A program made the translations under genes and the position numbers. The notes beneath the pieces are model-generated. The model saw only the letters and a program-made list of their open reading frames with translations. It searched no databases and was not told where the DNA came from. From Chitinophaga rhizophila (GTDB lineage Bacteria > Bacteroidota > Bacteroidia > Chitinophagales > Chitinophagaceae), in the NCBI RefSeq assembly GCF_019492185.1, contig NZ_JAICCF010000005.1:310001-374000 (forward strand): a stretch of 64,000 bases of DNA, given 5' to 3'. How positions within the stretch are numbered: the stretch's first letter is position 1; each line of letters starts with the position of its first letter. Of this stretch, positions 16,949 through 26,366 are shown one piece after another.

Positions 16949-19900
16949 ATGTTCAAGCATAAACAATTTATCCTATCCCTTTCGCTGTTATTCGTATCAT
17001 TTGGTGCGTATGCGCAACAAACGATCTATGAAATTGGCTGGGGGGCTACCATAAGACTTACTGGTTCAGGTTGTACCCGGACAAATGTAAATGCCAGGGT
17101 GCAGGTCGTGGGATCTACTCCTGAATATACCTATTCATTCGGCGGGCAGTATGCTGCTACTGACGGGCAGTATCACATCTATTCATCGACAAGACCTATC
17201 AGTATCACCCTGGGTGGTCATACTAGCAATAGTATGGATTTTACCATCGATGAAAATGGAAACGGCAAGGCGTACAATGTTATTGAGCCAACCCGGGAGG
17301 ACTGTATGCGTGTAGGATCTACGCTGAACGCAGGTTATACTACTATCCAGGTAGTTATTGCTAATGACAACCTGAAACCTGCATACTGCCCTGCAGAAAC
17401 TTTCAATCTGGGCTTGCCGGGGTCTCCTTCCTCTGTAGTCTGGAAATTGAATGTAAATGGCAGGGGGGCTGTTAACTATAGAACAGGTGGTAAAACCCTG
17501 GCTGTTAATTTCCAGGAGATAAGTGCATTCGTATCTGCTATGGGTATCAACCCCTCCGGTGCTAACCTGATATTCTCGGCTACCGCACAGTACGGGCAGA
17601 TCTCAGTAGATGTACCGTCTGCTCCGGGATTCTCTTACTCTGCGGATATACCTCGTCCAACTACTATTACCACAAGCGTACCTGCCTGTTTTAATCAGAA
17701 TGGCACTGTCAATTTCAATGATATAAGAACTGCTAACGGTCAGCCCTTCACAGGTAGTCCGGTGTTTTATATTAAACTGGAGAACAGGGCGACTGGCGCT
17801 GTTACCAATGTGATGATTGACAGAGCAAATTTGTCTGTCTCCATGCCGGTAGGAGAGTATAATGCCATTGCGGTAGAGAGAAGTACTGATACGGAAAATA
17901 GTACTCCCTGTATATGGAAATACGGTGGTGTGGTAAAGATCGATCCTGCTGCTGAAATAATGCCATTTACGCAACTTACCTGTGTGAACGGTGCGCCTGC
18001 TGTAACTTTATCTGCCACAGGCGGTAAGGGACCACATAATTTTAGTCTCGGTGGTACTGTCAATCCGGCAAACAATACATTTACCGGGCTTAATCCGGGT
18101 ACGCTTTATACATTCACCGTTACTGATGCAAATGGCTGTGTCAAAAACATCCAGGTAACCACTCCTGCTGCTGTTGCCCTCAGCCGCACCGGCCTGGTAG
18201 CACCCTCCGGCACAAATGCTAATGGTAGTATAACTGTCGCTGCGTCAGGTGGTGCAGGCCCGTATGAATACTCCCTGAATGGTACCAACTGGCAGCAGTC
18301 AAATGTTTTTAACGGACTGGCGGCTGGCAACTACCGGTTGTATGCGCGCGATAGCAGAGGTTGTATTTCTCCGGTTACGCTGGACGTAACCTTGCAGGCG
18401 CTTGATTTTACCTTTACTACCACCGGTGCTTCCTGTAGTGATATAGCTGATGGTCAGATCAGCGTTGCTGTAACCGGCGGTGCTGCTCCCTACTCTTACC
18501 GTTTAAACAACGATGCATACCGCAGAGACCAGGCTGTATTTACTCAACTATCTGGTGGCAACTATAACATATGGGTACAGGATGCTAACGGCGTTACGCT
18601 GAATAAGCCGGCCGTTATTGCTGCCCCTGCTCCGCTAGTGATTACCGCTGTTAATGTTACAGACGTCATCTGCCGGGATATGTCTGATGGATCTATAACT
18701 GTCAATGCAGGTGGCGGTAATGGCGGTTACACTTACTATATCAACAATAGTCTGCCACGACAAACAAGTACATTCCCTGTAAGTGCAGGCGTCTATACCA
18801 TGCGTGTAGACGATAGCAAAGGTTGTTCTGTAACTGCGCCGGCTGTCACTGTAACGCAACCGCCGCTGAAAGTAGCTGTTACGCCGCAAGTGAAGGATGT
18901 AGCCTGTTTCGGTACTGCCACAGGCGTAATTACACTTGCCGGCTCTAACGGAACTGCGCCATACTCCTATAGCCTGGAGGGTGGAACCTGGCAGCCAAAT
19001 GAATCATTTACTGTGCAACAGGGCACTTATACACTGGCTGTCAGGGATGCAAAAGGATGTGAGAATACAGTTACGAACGTATTAGTCAGACAGCCAGCGC
19101 TGCTTACCGTGCAGCAGGATGCTATTACTCCGGTAAGCTGTAACGGATTCACAGATGGCAGGATAACGGTATCTGCAAATGGTGGTACTGGTACTGTACG
19201 TTATTATATCAATACGGCCCCATTGGTACCAACTAATGGCACTTTTACCGGACTGGCAGCTGGTACTTATACCATCACTGCGAAGGACGATAATGGATGT
19301 GCTGCAAGTGTTGTGGCGACAGTAATTGAACCTGCTATTATTACTGCACAGGCTTCATCAATTGATGTACTGTGCTATGGACAGTCTAATGGTAGTGTAC
19401 GCGTGGATAATGTAGCCGGTGGTAATGGCGGTTATACTTACGCTATTGATAATGTCAACTTTAACAATAACGCCCGGTTTGAGAACCTACCTGCCAATAG
19501 TTATACTATTTACATCAAAGACCAGAAAGATTGCCGGGCACAGGCGGTTGCTACGGTATCTCAATTAACTGCCATAGACTTTACTGCTGCAGCCTATCCT
19601 GCTTTGTGTAATGGTGGCGCTACGGGCCGTATAGAAATAGTAGCCTCCGGTGGTACAGGTACATACACATATTCCCTGGATGGTAGTATTTTTGATGCAA
19701 ATGCTGTAATAACCGGACTGACTGCTGGCAGTAAATCCATCACTGTCAAAGATGGTAATGCTTGTCAGTTATCTAAATCATTCCTGATAGAACAACCTGC
19801 TCCACTTATCCTGTCGCTGACCAATGCTGTAAAAGTAAGCTGCTTTGGCGGCAATAACGGGAGTCTGACCGTAATAGCTACCGGTGGTACAGCGCCATTT

Positions 19901-22447
19901 GAATATGCTATTAACAATGGCGCTTACCAGTCCTCTGGTCTGTTTGAACAACTTACTGCGGGTACCTATCACATTACTGTCAGAGATGGCAACCGGTGTA
20001 CAACAAGTCTTGATGAAACGGTTGCTCAATTCAGCAGTATTGGCATTGAGGCGATCAACACCACTGATATCCTTTGCGCAGGAACTTCTACCGGCGCTAT
20101 CAACCTTTCTGCTAACGGCGGCGCGGGTGGATATACCTTTGACTTTAACAATGCAGGATACAGATCTGAAAGCAACTGGACATCCCTGCCAGCTGCCAAC
20201 TATCAGCTACATATCAAAGATATCAATGGTTGTACAGCAGGCTTTGTACTGCCTGTTAAGGAATTATATGCGCCGCTTCATGTCGATATTACCTCTAATC
20301 CACCTGCTACCTGCGAAGACAGAGGTGCTATCATTATCAATAGTACCAGTGGGGGGCTTCAGCCTTACGCTTACAGCCTTGATGATGTTCAGTATACTAC
20401 TGAGACAACTTTTGGTCAGTTGCTGAATGGCGACTACACGGTATATATCAGAGATGTAAACGGTTGTACTATCACCAGGACGTTATCTCCTTATGGCCCT
20501 GTTACTATCAGAGGACGTGTGACTGCTACTGACGTATCTTGTAAGAACGGAAGTAATGGTACACTCACTGTGGCTGATGTAAGCGGCGGTAATAATACAT
20601 ACGAGTATTCTGTGGATGGTATAAACTTTCAGTCTTCTCCGCTATTCAGCGGATTGAAAGCAGGTGTGTACCCTGTGCAGATACGGGATGTACCATATAC
20701 CTGCAGGATTGTTATTAATACACCTGTTAATGAACCTACGCAACTTACACCGGCATTAACTAATAGGGTACATGTGAAGTGTTTTGGTGAAGCAAACGGG
20801 CAGCTAACTATTGGTGCTACCGGTGGTGTCTTACCATATGTATGGTCTATCGACGGAGCAAACTATCAGTCTGCTTCAACATTTGAGGCCTTGACTGCGG
20901 GTAACTATACAACTTATGTAAAAGATGCGAACGGTTGTATTACTATGTTACCGTTAACTATCAACCAGCCAGATATACTTGCTGCACGGGTAAGCGAACA
21001 ATCAGAGCCGGCTTGTTATGGCGACGCCAATGGTCGTATAGCGCTGACTGCCATCGGAGGTACTCAGCCTTATACTTATCAGGTAAACAATGAAGTGCGC
21101 ACAGCACCTGTTTTCGGCGGACTTATCCAGGGTAGCTATAACCTGAAAGTGACCGACATACAGGGATGCCAGGTGACATTATCAACAGACCTCCACCAGC
21201 CCGCGGCGTTCAAACTAGCCGTTGCCAGTCTTGAAGATGTCAGCTGCTTTGGTCGTTCTGAAGGTGTTATTACCTTAGCCGCTGATGGTGGTACGTTGCC
21301 ATATAGCTATACATTAAACAACCTGCCTCCGCAGAACACTCCGGTATTTCAACATCTGCCCGCAGGAGAGTACCTGCTACAGGCCAAAGATGCGCATGGT
21401 TGTGCAGGAAACCTGGCACCCCGCATCAATCAACCTGCTTTGCTGACGTATACCAAGACCGTTCATCAGCCTGTATGCAGCTACTCGGAGGATGGCGCTG
21501 TGACTGTCACTATGAACGGCGGTACCTTGCCATATACTTACAACTGGTCTAATGGTGCCGTTACTGCCGGTGTAGAGAAACTTAATGGAGGTACTTACGC
21601 TGTTGTAATGAAGGATGCGAAAGGCTGTGAGCTGAGCGATCAGACGATTATTACTATGCCGGAAGCAATACTGGTTAACCTGGGCTTCCGCGATACCGTA
21701 CTATGTGTAGGACAACAGTTGCATCTGAGTGCTGGCAATCCTGGTAAGACTTACCTGTGGCAATCGGACGCCGGATTCACTTCTGTATCCCAACAGGCGA
21801 CTGTAGGCGAAACCGGTAACTACACGCTTAAGGTGACAGACCAATATGGCTGCTTCACTGAAACGCCTTTCTCCCTGACTACATCCCTGGAAGCTCTAAC
21901 GGCTGAGTTCCTGGTATCTACCTATAATGCTGTCGGAGATACTGTTGTTATCATGGACGTATCCCGTCCGAAGCCGGTAAGTGTAACCTGGTCCCTGCCT
22001 GCTGATGGCCGTGATGCCGGTAGTAATGCTGATGGAAGTATTCGCCAGATGATCTTTGATCAACCGGGTACTTACCGTATTGATCTGGTAGCCAGATTAG
22101 GCGAATGTGCCGCATCCAGCAGCAAAGAGATCACCATCCTGCCTAAGGAGCAACAGGCAGATATTGACAGTCTGATAGGCTACAGGGAGTCGCTGATCAA
22201 GGATGTAGTAGTGTCTCCTAATCCTGCTTCGTCCCAGTTTAAGGTTGACATAAAGCTATCTAAAACAGCAGACGTTCAGGTGCGTGTGATCAGCTTCAAT
22301 AATGGTCAGGTGGTTGACATGAAGCAGTCCGGAGGAGCAGACAAATACCAGGTATCCTTTGATGCTGAAAGATTACAACAGGGTATATATCTGATAGGCA
22401 TACAAGTCAAAGATGAATACATTGTCAGGAAACTACTGAAAATATAA
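16949..22447 (+). CDS. SprB-repeat surface adhesin with T9SS type A sorting domain
   Basis: A 1832-residue protein with a signal peptide (QFILSLSLLFVSFGAYAQ). After a unique N-terminal part of about 330 residues it carries about 16 SprB-type repeats of 70-80 residues. Each has the pattern C-[FYN]-G-x(2)-[DNT]-G-x-I-x-[VL] ... GG-x-x-PY-x-Y-S-[LI] ... F-x-x-L-x-A-G-x-Y-x-[VI] ... D-x-x-G-C. A PKD-like module and a segment around residues 1700-1740 follow. The C-terminus is a standard type A T9SS tail: VVVSPNPASSQF, a VRVISFNNGQ strand and GIYLIGIQVKDEYIVRKLLKI. SprB family proteins are exported by T9SS and act in gliding or adhesion. As last gene of the toxin operon it may be the filament that presents or carries the other components. 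Confidence 0.9.
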   Translation: MFKHKQFILSLSLLFVSFGAYAQQTIYEIGWGATIRLTGSGCTRTNVNARVQVVGSTPEYTYSFGGQYAATDGQYHIYSSTRPISITLGGHTSNSMDFTIDENGNGKAYNVIEPTREDCMRVGSTLNAGYTTIQVVIANDNLKPAYCPAETFNLGLPGSPSSVVWKLNVNGRGAVNYRTGGKTLAVNFQEISAFVSAMGINPSGANLIFSATAQYGQISVDVPSAPGFSYSADIPRPTTITTSVPACFNQNGTVNFNDIRTANGQPFTGSPVFYIKLENRATGAVTNVMIDRANLSVSMPVGEYNAIAVERSTDTENSTPCIWKYGGVVKIDPAAEIMPFTQLTCVNGAPAVTLSATGGKGPHNFSLGGTVNPANNTFTGLNPGTLYTFTVTDANGCVKNIQVTTPAAVALSRTGLVAPSGTNANGSITVAASGGAGPYEYSLNGTNWQQSNVFNGLAAGNYRLYARDSRGCISPVTLDVTLQALDFTFTTTGASCSDIADGQISVAVTGGAAPYSYRLNNDAYRRDQAVFTQLSGGNYNIWVQDANGVTLNKPAVIAAPAPLVITAVNVTDVICRDMSDGSITVNAGGGNGGYTYYINNSLPRQTSTFPVSAGVYTMRVDDSKGCSVTAPAVTVTQPPLKVAVTPQVKDVACFGTATGVITLAGSNGTAPYSYSLEGGTWQPNESFTVQQGTYTLAVRDAKGCENTVTNVLVRQPALLTVQQDAITPVSCNGFTDGRITVSANGGTGTVRYYINTAPLVPTNGTFTGLAAGTYTITAKDDNGCAASVVATVIEPAIITAQASSIDVLCYGQSNGSVRVDNVAGGNGGYTYAIDNVNFNNNARFENLPANSYTIYIKDQKDCRAQAVATVSQLTAIDFTAAAYPALCNGGATGRIEIVASGGTGTYTYSLDGSIFDANAVITGLTAGSKSITVKDGNACQLSKSFLIEQPAPLILSLTNAVKVSCFGGNNGSLTVIATGGTAPFEYAINNGAYQSSGLFEQLTAGTYHITVRDGNRCTTSLDETVAQFSSIGIEAINTTDILCAGTSTGAINLSANGGAGGYTFDFNNAGYRSESNWTSLPAANYQLHIKDINGCTAGFVLPVKELYAPLHVDITSNPPATCEDRGAIIINSTSGGLQPYAYSLDDVQYTTETTFGQLLNGDYTVYIRDVNGCTITRTLSPYGPVTIRGRVTATDVSCKNGSNGTLTVADVSGGNNTYEYSVDGINFQSSPLFSGLKAGVYPVQIRDVPYTCRIVINTPVNEPTQLTPALTNRVHVKCFGEANGQLTIGATGGVLPYVWSIDGANYQSASTFEALTAGNYTTYVKDANGCITMLPLTINQPDILAARVSEQSEPACYGDANGRIALTAIGGTQPYTYQVNNEVRTAPVFGGLIQGSYNLKVTDIQGCQVTLSTDLHQPAAFKLAVASLEDVSCFGRSEGVITLAADGGTLPYSYTLNNLPPQNTPVFQHLPAGEYLLQAKDAHGCAGNLAPRINQPALLTYTKTVHQPVCSYSEDGAVTVTMNGGTLPYTYNWSNGAVTAGVEKLNGGTYAVVMKDAKGCELSDQTIITMPEAILVNLGFRDTVLCVGQQLHLSAGNPGKTYLWQSDAGFTSVSQQATVGETGNYTLKVTDQYGCFTETPFSLTTSLEALTAEFLVSTYNAVGDTVVIMDVSRPKPVSVTWSLPADGRDAGSNADGSIRQMIFDQPGTYRIDLVARLGECAASSSKEITILPKEQQADIDSLIGYRESLIKDVVVSPNPASSQFKVDIKLSKTADVQVRVISFNNGQVVDMKQSGGADKYQVSFDAERLQQGIYLIGIQVKDEYIVRKLLKI
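17970..21680 (+). repeat. Array of about 16 SprB-type coding repeats
   Basis: Tandem degenerate protein repeats of 70-80 residues (210-240 bases) inside the adhesin gene. DNA similarity between units is modest, with short conserved cores encoding the GG-x-x-PY and DxxGC motifs. The units are diverged rather than freshly duplicated, so recent slippage is unlikely. Confidence 0.8.
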
Positions 22448-22452
22448 TGGTT

Positions 22453-22489
22453 AAAAGAGGGCGCTTCACCACAAAGAAGCGCCTCTTTT
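22453..22489. terminator. Strong intrinsic terminator, surface-protein operon
   Basis: The arms AAAAGAGGGCGCTTC and GAAGCGCCTCTTTT form a stem of 14 pairs with one bulged G, followed by a T-rich stretch on the plus strand. It lies six bases after the SprB-repeat stop codon, and the A-rich left flank lets it also serve the convergent synthase gene. Confidence 0.9.
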
Positions 22490-22571
22490 ATTTTATTGCA
22501 ATCTGTCTTTACAGGTTAATTGATCTGCGAGTATCTGCCGGCCGGCAATATCAGGGATGTCTTTGAGAGCT

Positions 22572-25500
22572 TTATTGCTTACGCCAGGGGGTATTTAATG
22601 TAGCAGATGTTGTCGTTACAAACTTATCTTTTCCGGCTACCAGGTATAACCGGTAATGCGCCGGAGATACTGGTATCGATAAATGCAATGTTGCCCCCGT
22701 ACCGGCGTGCTGCATATAGATCGGATTTCCCCACCTGTCTACCTTATACAGGTACCAGTTAAATTGTAAAGATGGATCAAAATAGCCATCCAGGTTCCAT
22801 TGCCCTTTCTCCTGTACCAATGCACGATAAGAAAGTACTGATCCCGGTTCTGTAACCCTGGCGGGCTTCAGAATCTTTATCTCCGGAAGCGAAGGGCCGC
22901 TGAGCGGAGCATGCCAGTGAGCTGCAAGTCGTAACGCTGCCGGTTTGTAATGACCTTTTATATCTGTCAGTCCGTTAAACGTGACAGCGTCTCTTGTCTG
23001 CATATCCTGCCAGGCATCTATGAATACCGGACCTTTTATATCTCCGGATAAATATGCCTCTACATCGACTCCACTTAAGAAGCAAGGCATATTTCCAGCT
23101 GTAAATGCTGCTGCAGTACTATCCTTCAGGGAGGTGATACCAATGGCAGACAGCTCCGGAATAGCTGCTGCAATCGTCTGTGCTGCGAGTGTATATTGCG
23201 GGCCCGCTGGCAGATCAAGCGTTACCGGTCTGGAAGGATCGGCTGCTTTTATCTGCAATACCAGTTTCTTTAACCACACTATATATTGATCCTGGTGATA
23301 TAGCAGTGACGGCTTACTATACATCTTGTCCAGCTCTTCCCAGTAATTGTGTCCCAGGTGCCAGCCAATGATCTGCTGATTGTCTTTATACTTTTTGACA
23401 GTACGGACTACAGACTGGATAAAGCTTTCCGGCCATTGTTCTGAACCATATTCCTGCTCAGGAGCCGGCATCCAGAATCCATACTGTATCTGCATGTCCA
23501 GGGCTGCGGCTGCGGCGAAGATGTTATGGTCGTATACGCCGGGACCATATCGCCGGATGGTATTGATACCCATACTACGCATCTCCTGCAGATCATTCAC
23601 CACTTCTTTACGCGTGAGGGTGTGATGATTTCTGAACCAGGGAATGCCCTTCGCATATACCACTCCCCGGATGGTATTATTCAATAGGGTATCTGGTGGG
23701 CGTACTGTGGCAGGAGCGGTTGGTAATAGCAAGGTGTCATTTACCGGAATAGCGCTATGTTGTTCCAGGCGTTTCAGCAGTGATAATGGGGCCGAGGGAT
23801 CCAGCAGTTCCCAATTCAGCATACCAGGTTTCATCTGATCTATCGTGTTTTTATCGAACCGGCTGTTAAAGAGAACTGTCGCGTGTATTTCCCGGAAACT
23901 ATCTGCGATAGCATTAAATGCATCCTGCAACCAGCCACTTTGTCCTGGTTCATCTGCCAGCGAACCTGTTTCTGCTATCATCACAGGTATACCCGTACGG
24001 AACAGCGATAGCTGATGAAAAGGCTGATATAACTGATGGAAGCTATACCATTGTCCGTCGGGATGCCGCTTACCATAATTCAATACATTCACCGCCAGCC
24101 AGTCTACGTATGCTGTACCGGGGAAGTAGCTGTCTGCTGTATTCGCCTTCCAGGGATTCCATATCCAGATAACATTGCGCGCGCCTGCCCGGACGAAATA
24201 GTCATGTACATATCTCCAGGCGGCCACATATTCCGCAGGTGTATTCTGACCGCTCATTGACCAGGGATATCCGGGATTGTCCGGCTCATGGGCAAACCTG
24301 ATAAACACCGGCCGTTGTATGGATATGATTTTTTGTACAAACCTTTCCAGGTAACTATTATACTTCCCTTCACTGATCCTGGCCAGCATTTTATGTTCGA
24401 CTGCCTTTGGCGACTGCTGTGCAGCTGTTGTAAAGAGCGCTGCCCATGGCTCCCATGTAATCATCGGTAAGCCGTTGGCATTGTAGATAGCATGCAGTAA
24501 CGAGTCATCAGGCAGGCAAGCTGCTGTTTCCCCCCAGGGGATGTATAATGATATAATATTGAATGGTGTTCCCTTGACCTTATTAAAATGCCGGAGGTCG
24601 GACAGTGAAGTAATGCCTGTTGTATCTGCCGGACTGAATAAGCCGGAATAGAATATGGCTTCTTTTGCCTGCGGTGCATCTCTGTAGGCTGAGGGAGGTC
24701 TGTTATCTTCATAGATGAACCAGGAGGTAAATCCGCAGATAATAATAGTCAGTGACATTGCGGACTTACGCATCATGACATATACGCTATGCCTGAATTT
24801 CCACAGGCGTATTTTGGTAGCATAATAGTGATGATAGACAAATTCTATTGTTGTCTTTGGCTGCTGATTGCTGATACGGCCTTTCCAGATACCCGCGAGG
24901 ATATTGAACAACATGATCAGGCAATTCAGGAAGGCGATACCGGCCATGATCCATGCGTAGGGATTCCAGTCAAGCCATAGGCCATATATAACTGCTGTTA
25001 GTGAAATAAGCAGTATAATGGCATTTGGTATAAACAGTTTCCAGCTGGTACCTTCTTTGTCATCCTTCGGAGTAGGGATGTAGGGCACCTTTTTCCGGAT
25101 GATCGTGTATATCAGCCCCAGAATATAAATCCACCAGGTGCCTATTAGTAGCAATCCTCCGACAATGTGAAACCCACTTTCATCTTCTGCCATCACCCAT
25201 CGTTGCACAAAGTGGCGTACCAGTATGGTGCTGGCGATAAACGGGATACTAAGCATGCTGAAAGACAGGAAGTCATATTCGCAGGGAATAATACCCAGTG
25301 TTAAAGATAATACCGGTACCAGGAAGTTGAGGAAGAACATCATACCGGAGAAGTAATGAAACGGTAATGTAGCATAGTGTAGTTTCTGCCGCCAGGTGAA
25401 TTTAGTAAATAGTTTAGGGTAGGTAACGAGTAATAACTCAAACGTACCACGGGCCCACTTGAGCTGTTGTTTGTAGTAGGCAGATAGGGTAGAGGGGACT

Positions 25501-26366
25501 AGTCCGAGCGTAAGTACTTCAGGTATATAGACAGACTTCCATCCTTTAGCGTGTAGTTGCATGGCCGTATGCATATCTTCTGCAAGTCCTGCCGCATGTC
25601 CGCCGATACTATCCAGTGCCCGTCGGCGGAAAGTACAGTTAGCACCGATAGCCTGTACCGTACCATAGGTATTCATGGTCATCATCATCGGGCCGTAGAA
25701 CTGGAAGGTTTGTTGTGCCGCACCTTTGGCGATGATATTATCACCGATATTTCCATAAGCTTGTACAATCTGCACAAAGCCTATCTCCGGGTCAACGAAA
25801 TAAGGCACTACGCGGTCGAGGAAGTCGGGCGTAGGAACATGATCCGGATCCATCACTACACATAATTCGCCTGTTGCAAACCGGAGGGCGTTGTTGATAT
25901 TACCGGCTTTGGCGTCTTTACGGTTATCTCTTGTTACATGACGTACGCCGAGTTTCTGACAGACTGCTTTCAGATAAGGATCATCTGCTTCATCACATAG
26001 CCAGGAGGTGTGCGGATAAGTAATTGCCTGCATGGCAGTGAGCGTCCGGATGACCATCTCATACGGTTCACCGGCACAGAAGGTAGTCAGTATATCTACA
26101 GTAGGAGCGATGGCAGTGGTGGGCGGCTTCGGAATGGAGATATTGAAGTAATGATACCATTCATGCAGTACTTTCAGACAAAAGTAGATGATGCCCGACA
26201 TCAACAGCCAGTACAGGATCTTATTCCCGATATTGGCACGGTTGAAGAGGTTGTACAGGAGCATTCCCATACTGATTATCCCGACTATGATGATAAACCG
26301 CAGGATAAATAATTCAGCGCGCGTTGGCCGGGTGACCCGGTTCCTTAGTGTTACTCTTTGTTCCAA
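22572..26366 (-). CDS. Membrane GT2 polysaccharide synthase fused to GH26 and a second TIM-barrel-like domain
   Basis: A 1264-residue fusion. Residues 1-80 hold two membrane helices. A BcsA-like GT2 domain follows, with D173-P-D175 (the DxD), A-E-D at 262-264 and QQLKW at 300-304 (the QxxRW motif with Lys for Arg). Membrane helices occupy about 340-552. Then comes a GH26-like domain: acid/base candidate E694 in FAHEPD, the YPWSMSG and WRYVHDYF ... GARNVIWIWNP signatures, and nucleophile candidate E799 in MIAETGS. From about 900 a TIM-barrel-like domain resembles GH2/GH5 folds, but the usual GNE is GHN (1001-1010 reads GWHLGHNYWE), so it may be inactive. The hydrolase parts should face the periplasm. 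The start is TTG 26366, overlapping the upstream lipoprotein gene by 53 bases. Confidence 0.8.
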   Translation of the reverse strand: MEQRVTLRNRVTRPTRAELFILRFIIIVGIISMGMLLYNLFNRANIGNKILYWLLMSGIIYFCLKVLHEWYHYFNISIPKPPTTAIAPTVDILTTFCAGEPYEMVIRTLTAMQAITYPHTSWLCDEADDPYLKAVCQKLGVRHVTRDNRKDAKAGNINNALRFATGELCVVMDPDHVPTPDFLDRVVPYFVDPEIGFVQIVQAYGNIGDNIIAKGAAQQTFQFYGPMMMTMNTYGTVQAIGANCTFRRRALDSIGGHAAGLAEDMHTAMQLHAKGWKSVYIPEVLTLGLVPSTLSAYYKQQLKWARGTFELLLVTYPKLFTKFTWRQKLHYATLPFHYFSGMMFFLNFLVPVLSLTLGIIPCEYDFLSFSMLSIPFIASTILVRHFVQRWVMAEDESGFHIVGGLLLIGTWWIYILGLIYTIIRKKVPYIPTPKDDKEGTSWKLFIPNAIILLISLTAVIYGLWLDWNPYAWIMAGIAFLNCLIMLFNILAGIWKGRISNQQPKTTIEFVYHHYYATKIRLWKFRHSVYVMMRKSAMSLTIIICGFTSWFIYEDNRPPSAYRDAPQAKEAIFYSGLFSPADTTGITSLSDLRHFNKVKGTPFNIISLYIPWGETAACLPDDSLLHAIYNANGLPMITWEPWAALFTTAAQQSPKAVEHKMLARISEGKYNSYLERFVQKIISIQRPVFIRFAHEPDNPGYPWSMSGQNTPAEYVAAWRYVHDYFVRAGARNVIWIWNPWKANTADSYFPGTAYVDWLAVNVLNYGKRHPDGQWYSFHQLYQPFHQLSLFRTGIPVMIAETGSLADEPGQSGWLQDAFNAIADSFREIHATVLFNSRFDKNTIDQMKPGMLNWELLDPSAPLSLLKRLEQHSAIPVNDTLLLPTAPATVRPPDTLLNNTIRGVVYAKGIPWFRNHHTLTRKEVVNDLQEMRSMGINTIRRYGPGVYDHNIFAAAAALDMQIQYGFWMPAPEQEYGSEQWPESFIQSVVRTVKKYKDNQQIIGWHLGHNYWEELDKMYSKPSLLYHQDQYIVWLKKLVLQIKAADPSRPVTLDLPAGPQYTLAAQTIAAAIPELSAIGITSLKDSTAAAFTAGNMPCFLSGVDVEAYLSGDIKGPVFIDAWQDMQTRDAVTFNGLTDIKGHYKPAALRLAAHWHAPLSGPSLPEIKILKPARVTEPGSVLSYRALVQEKGQWNLDGYFDPSLQFNWYLYKVDRWGNPIYMQHAGTGATLHLSIPVSPAHYRLYLVAGKDKFVTTTSATLNTPWRKQ

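Noticed and set aside
19884..20426. Alternative plus-strand frame of 180 codons inside the SprB-repeat gene
   Set aside because: It is out of frame with the repeat pattern and is Leu/Ser/Thr-rich without domain motifs, a shadow of repetitive coding DNA.
17970..21680. Periodic similar segments considered as a CRISPR array
   Set aside because: Units are 210-240 bases, degenerate, in one continuous reading frame and encode SprB repeats; no constant short repeat or cas gene is present.
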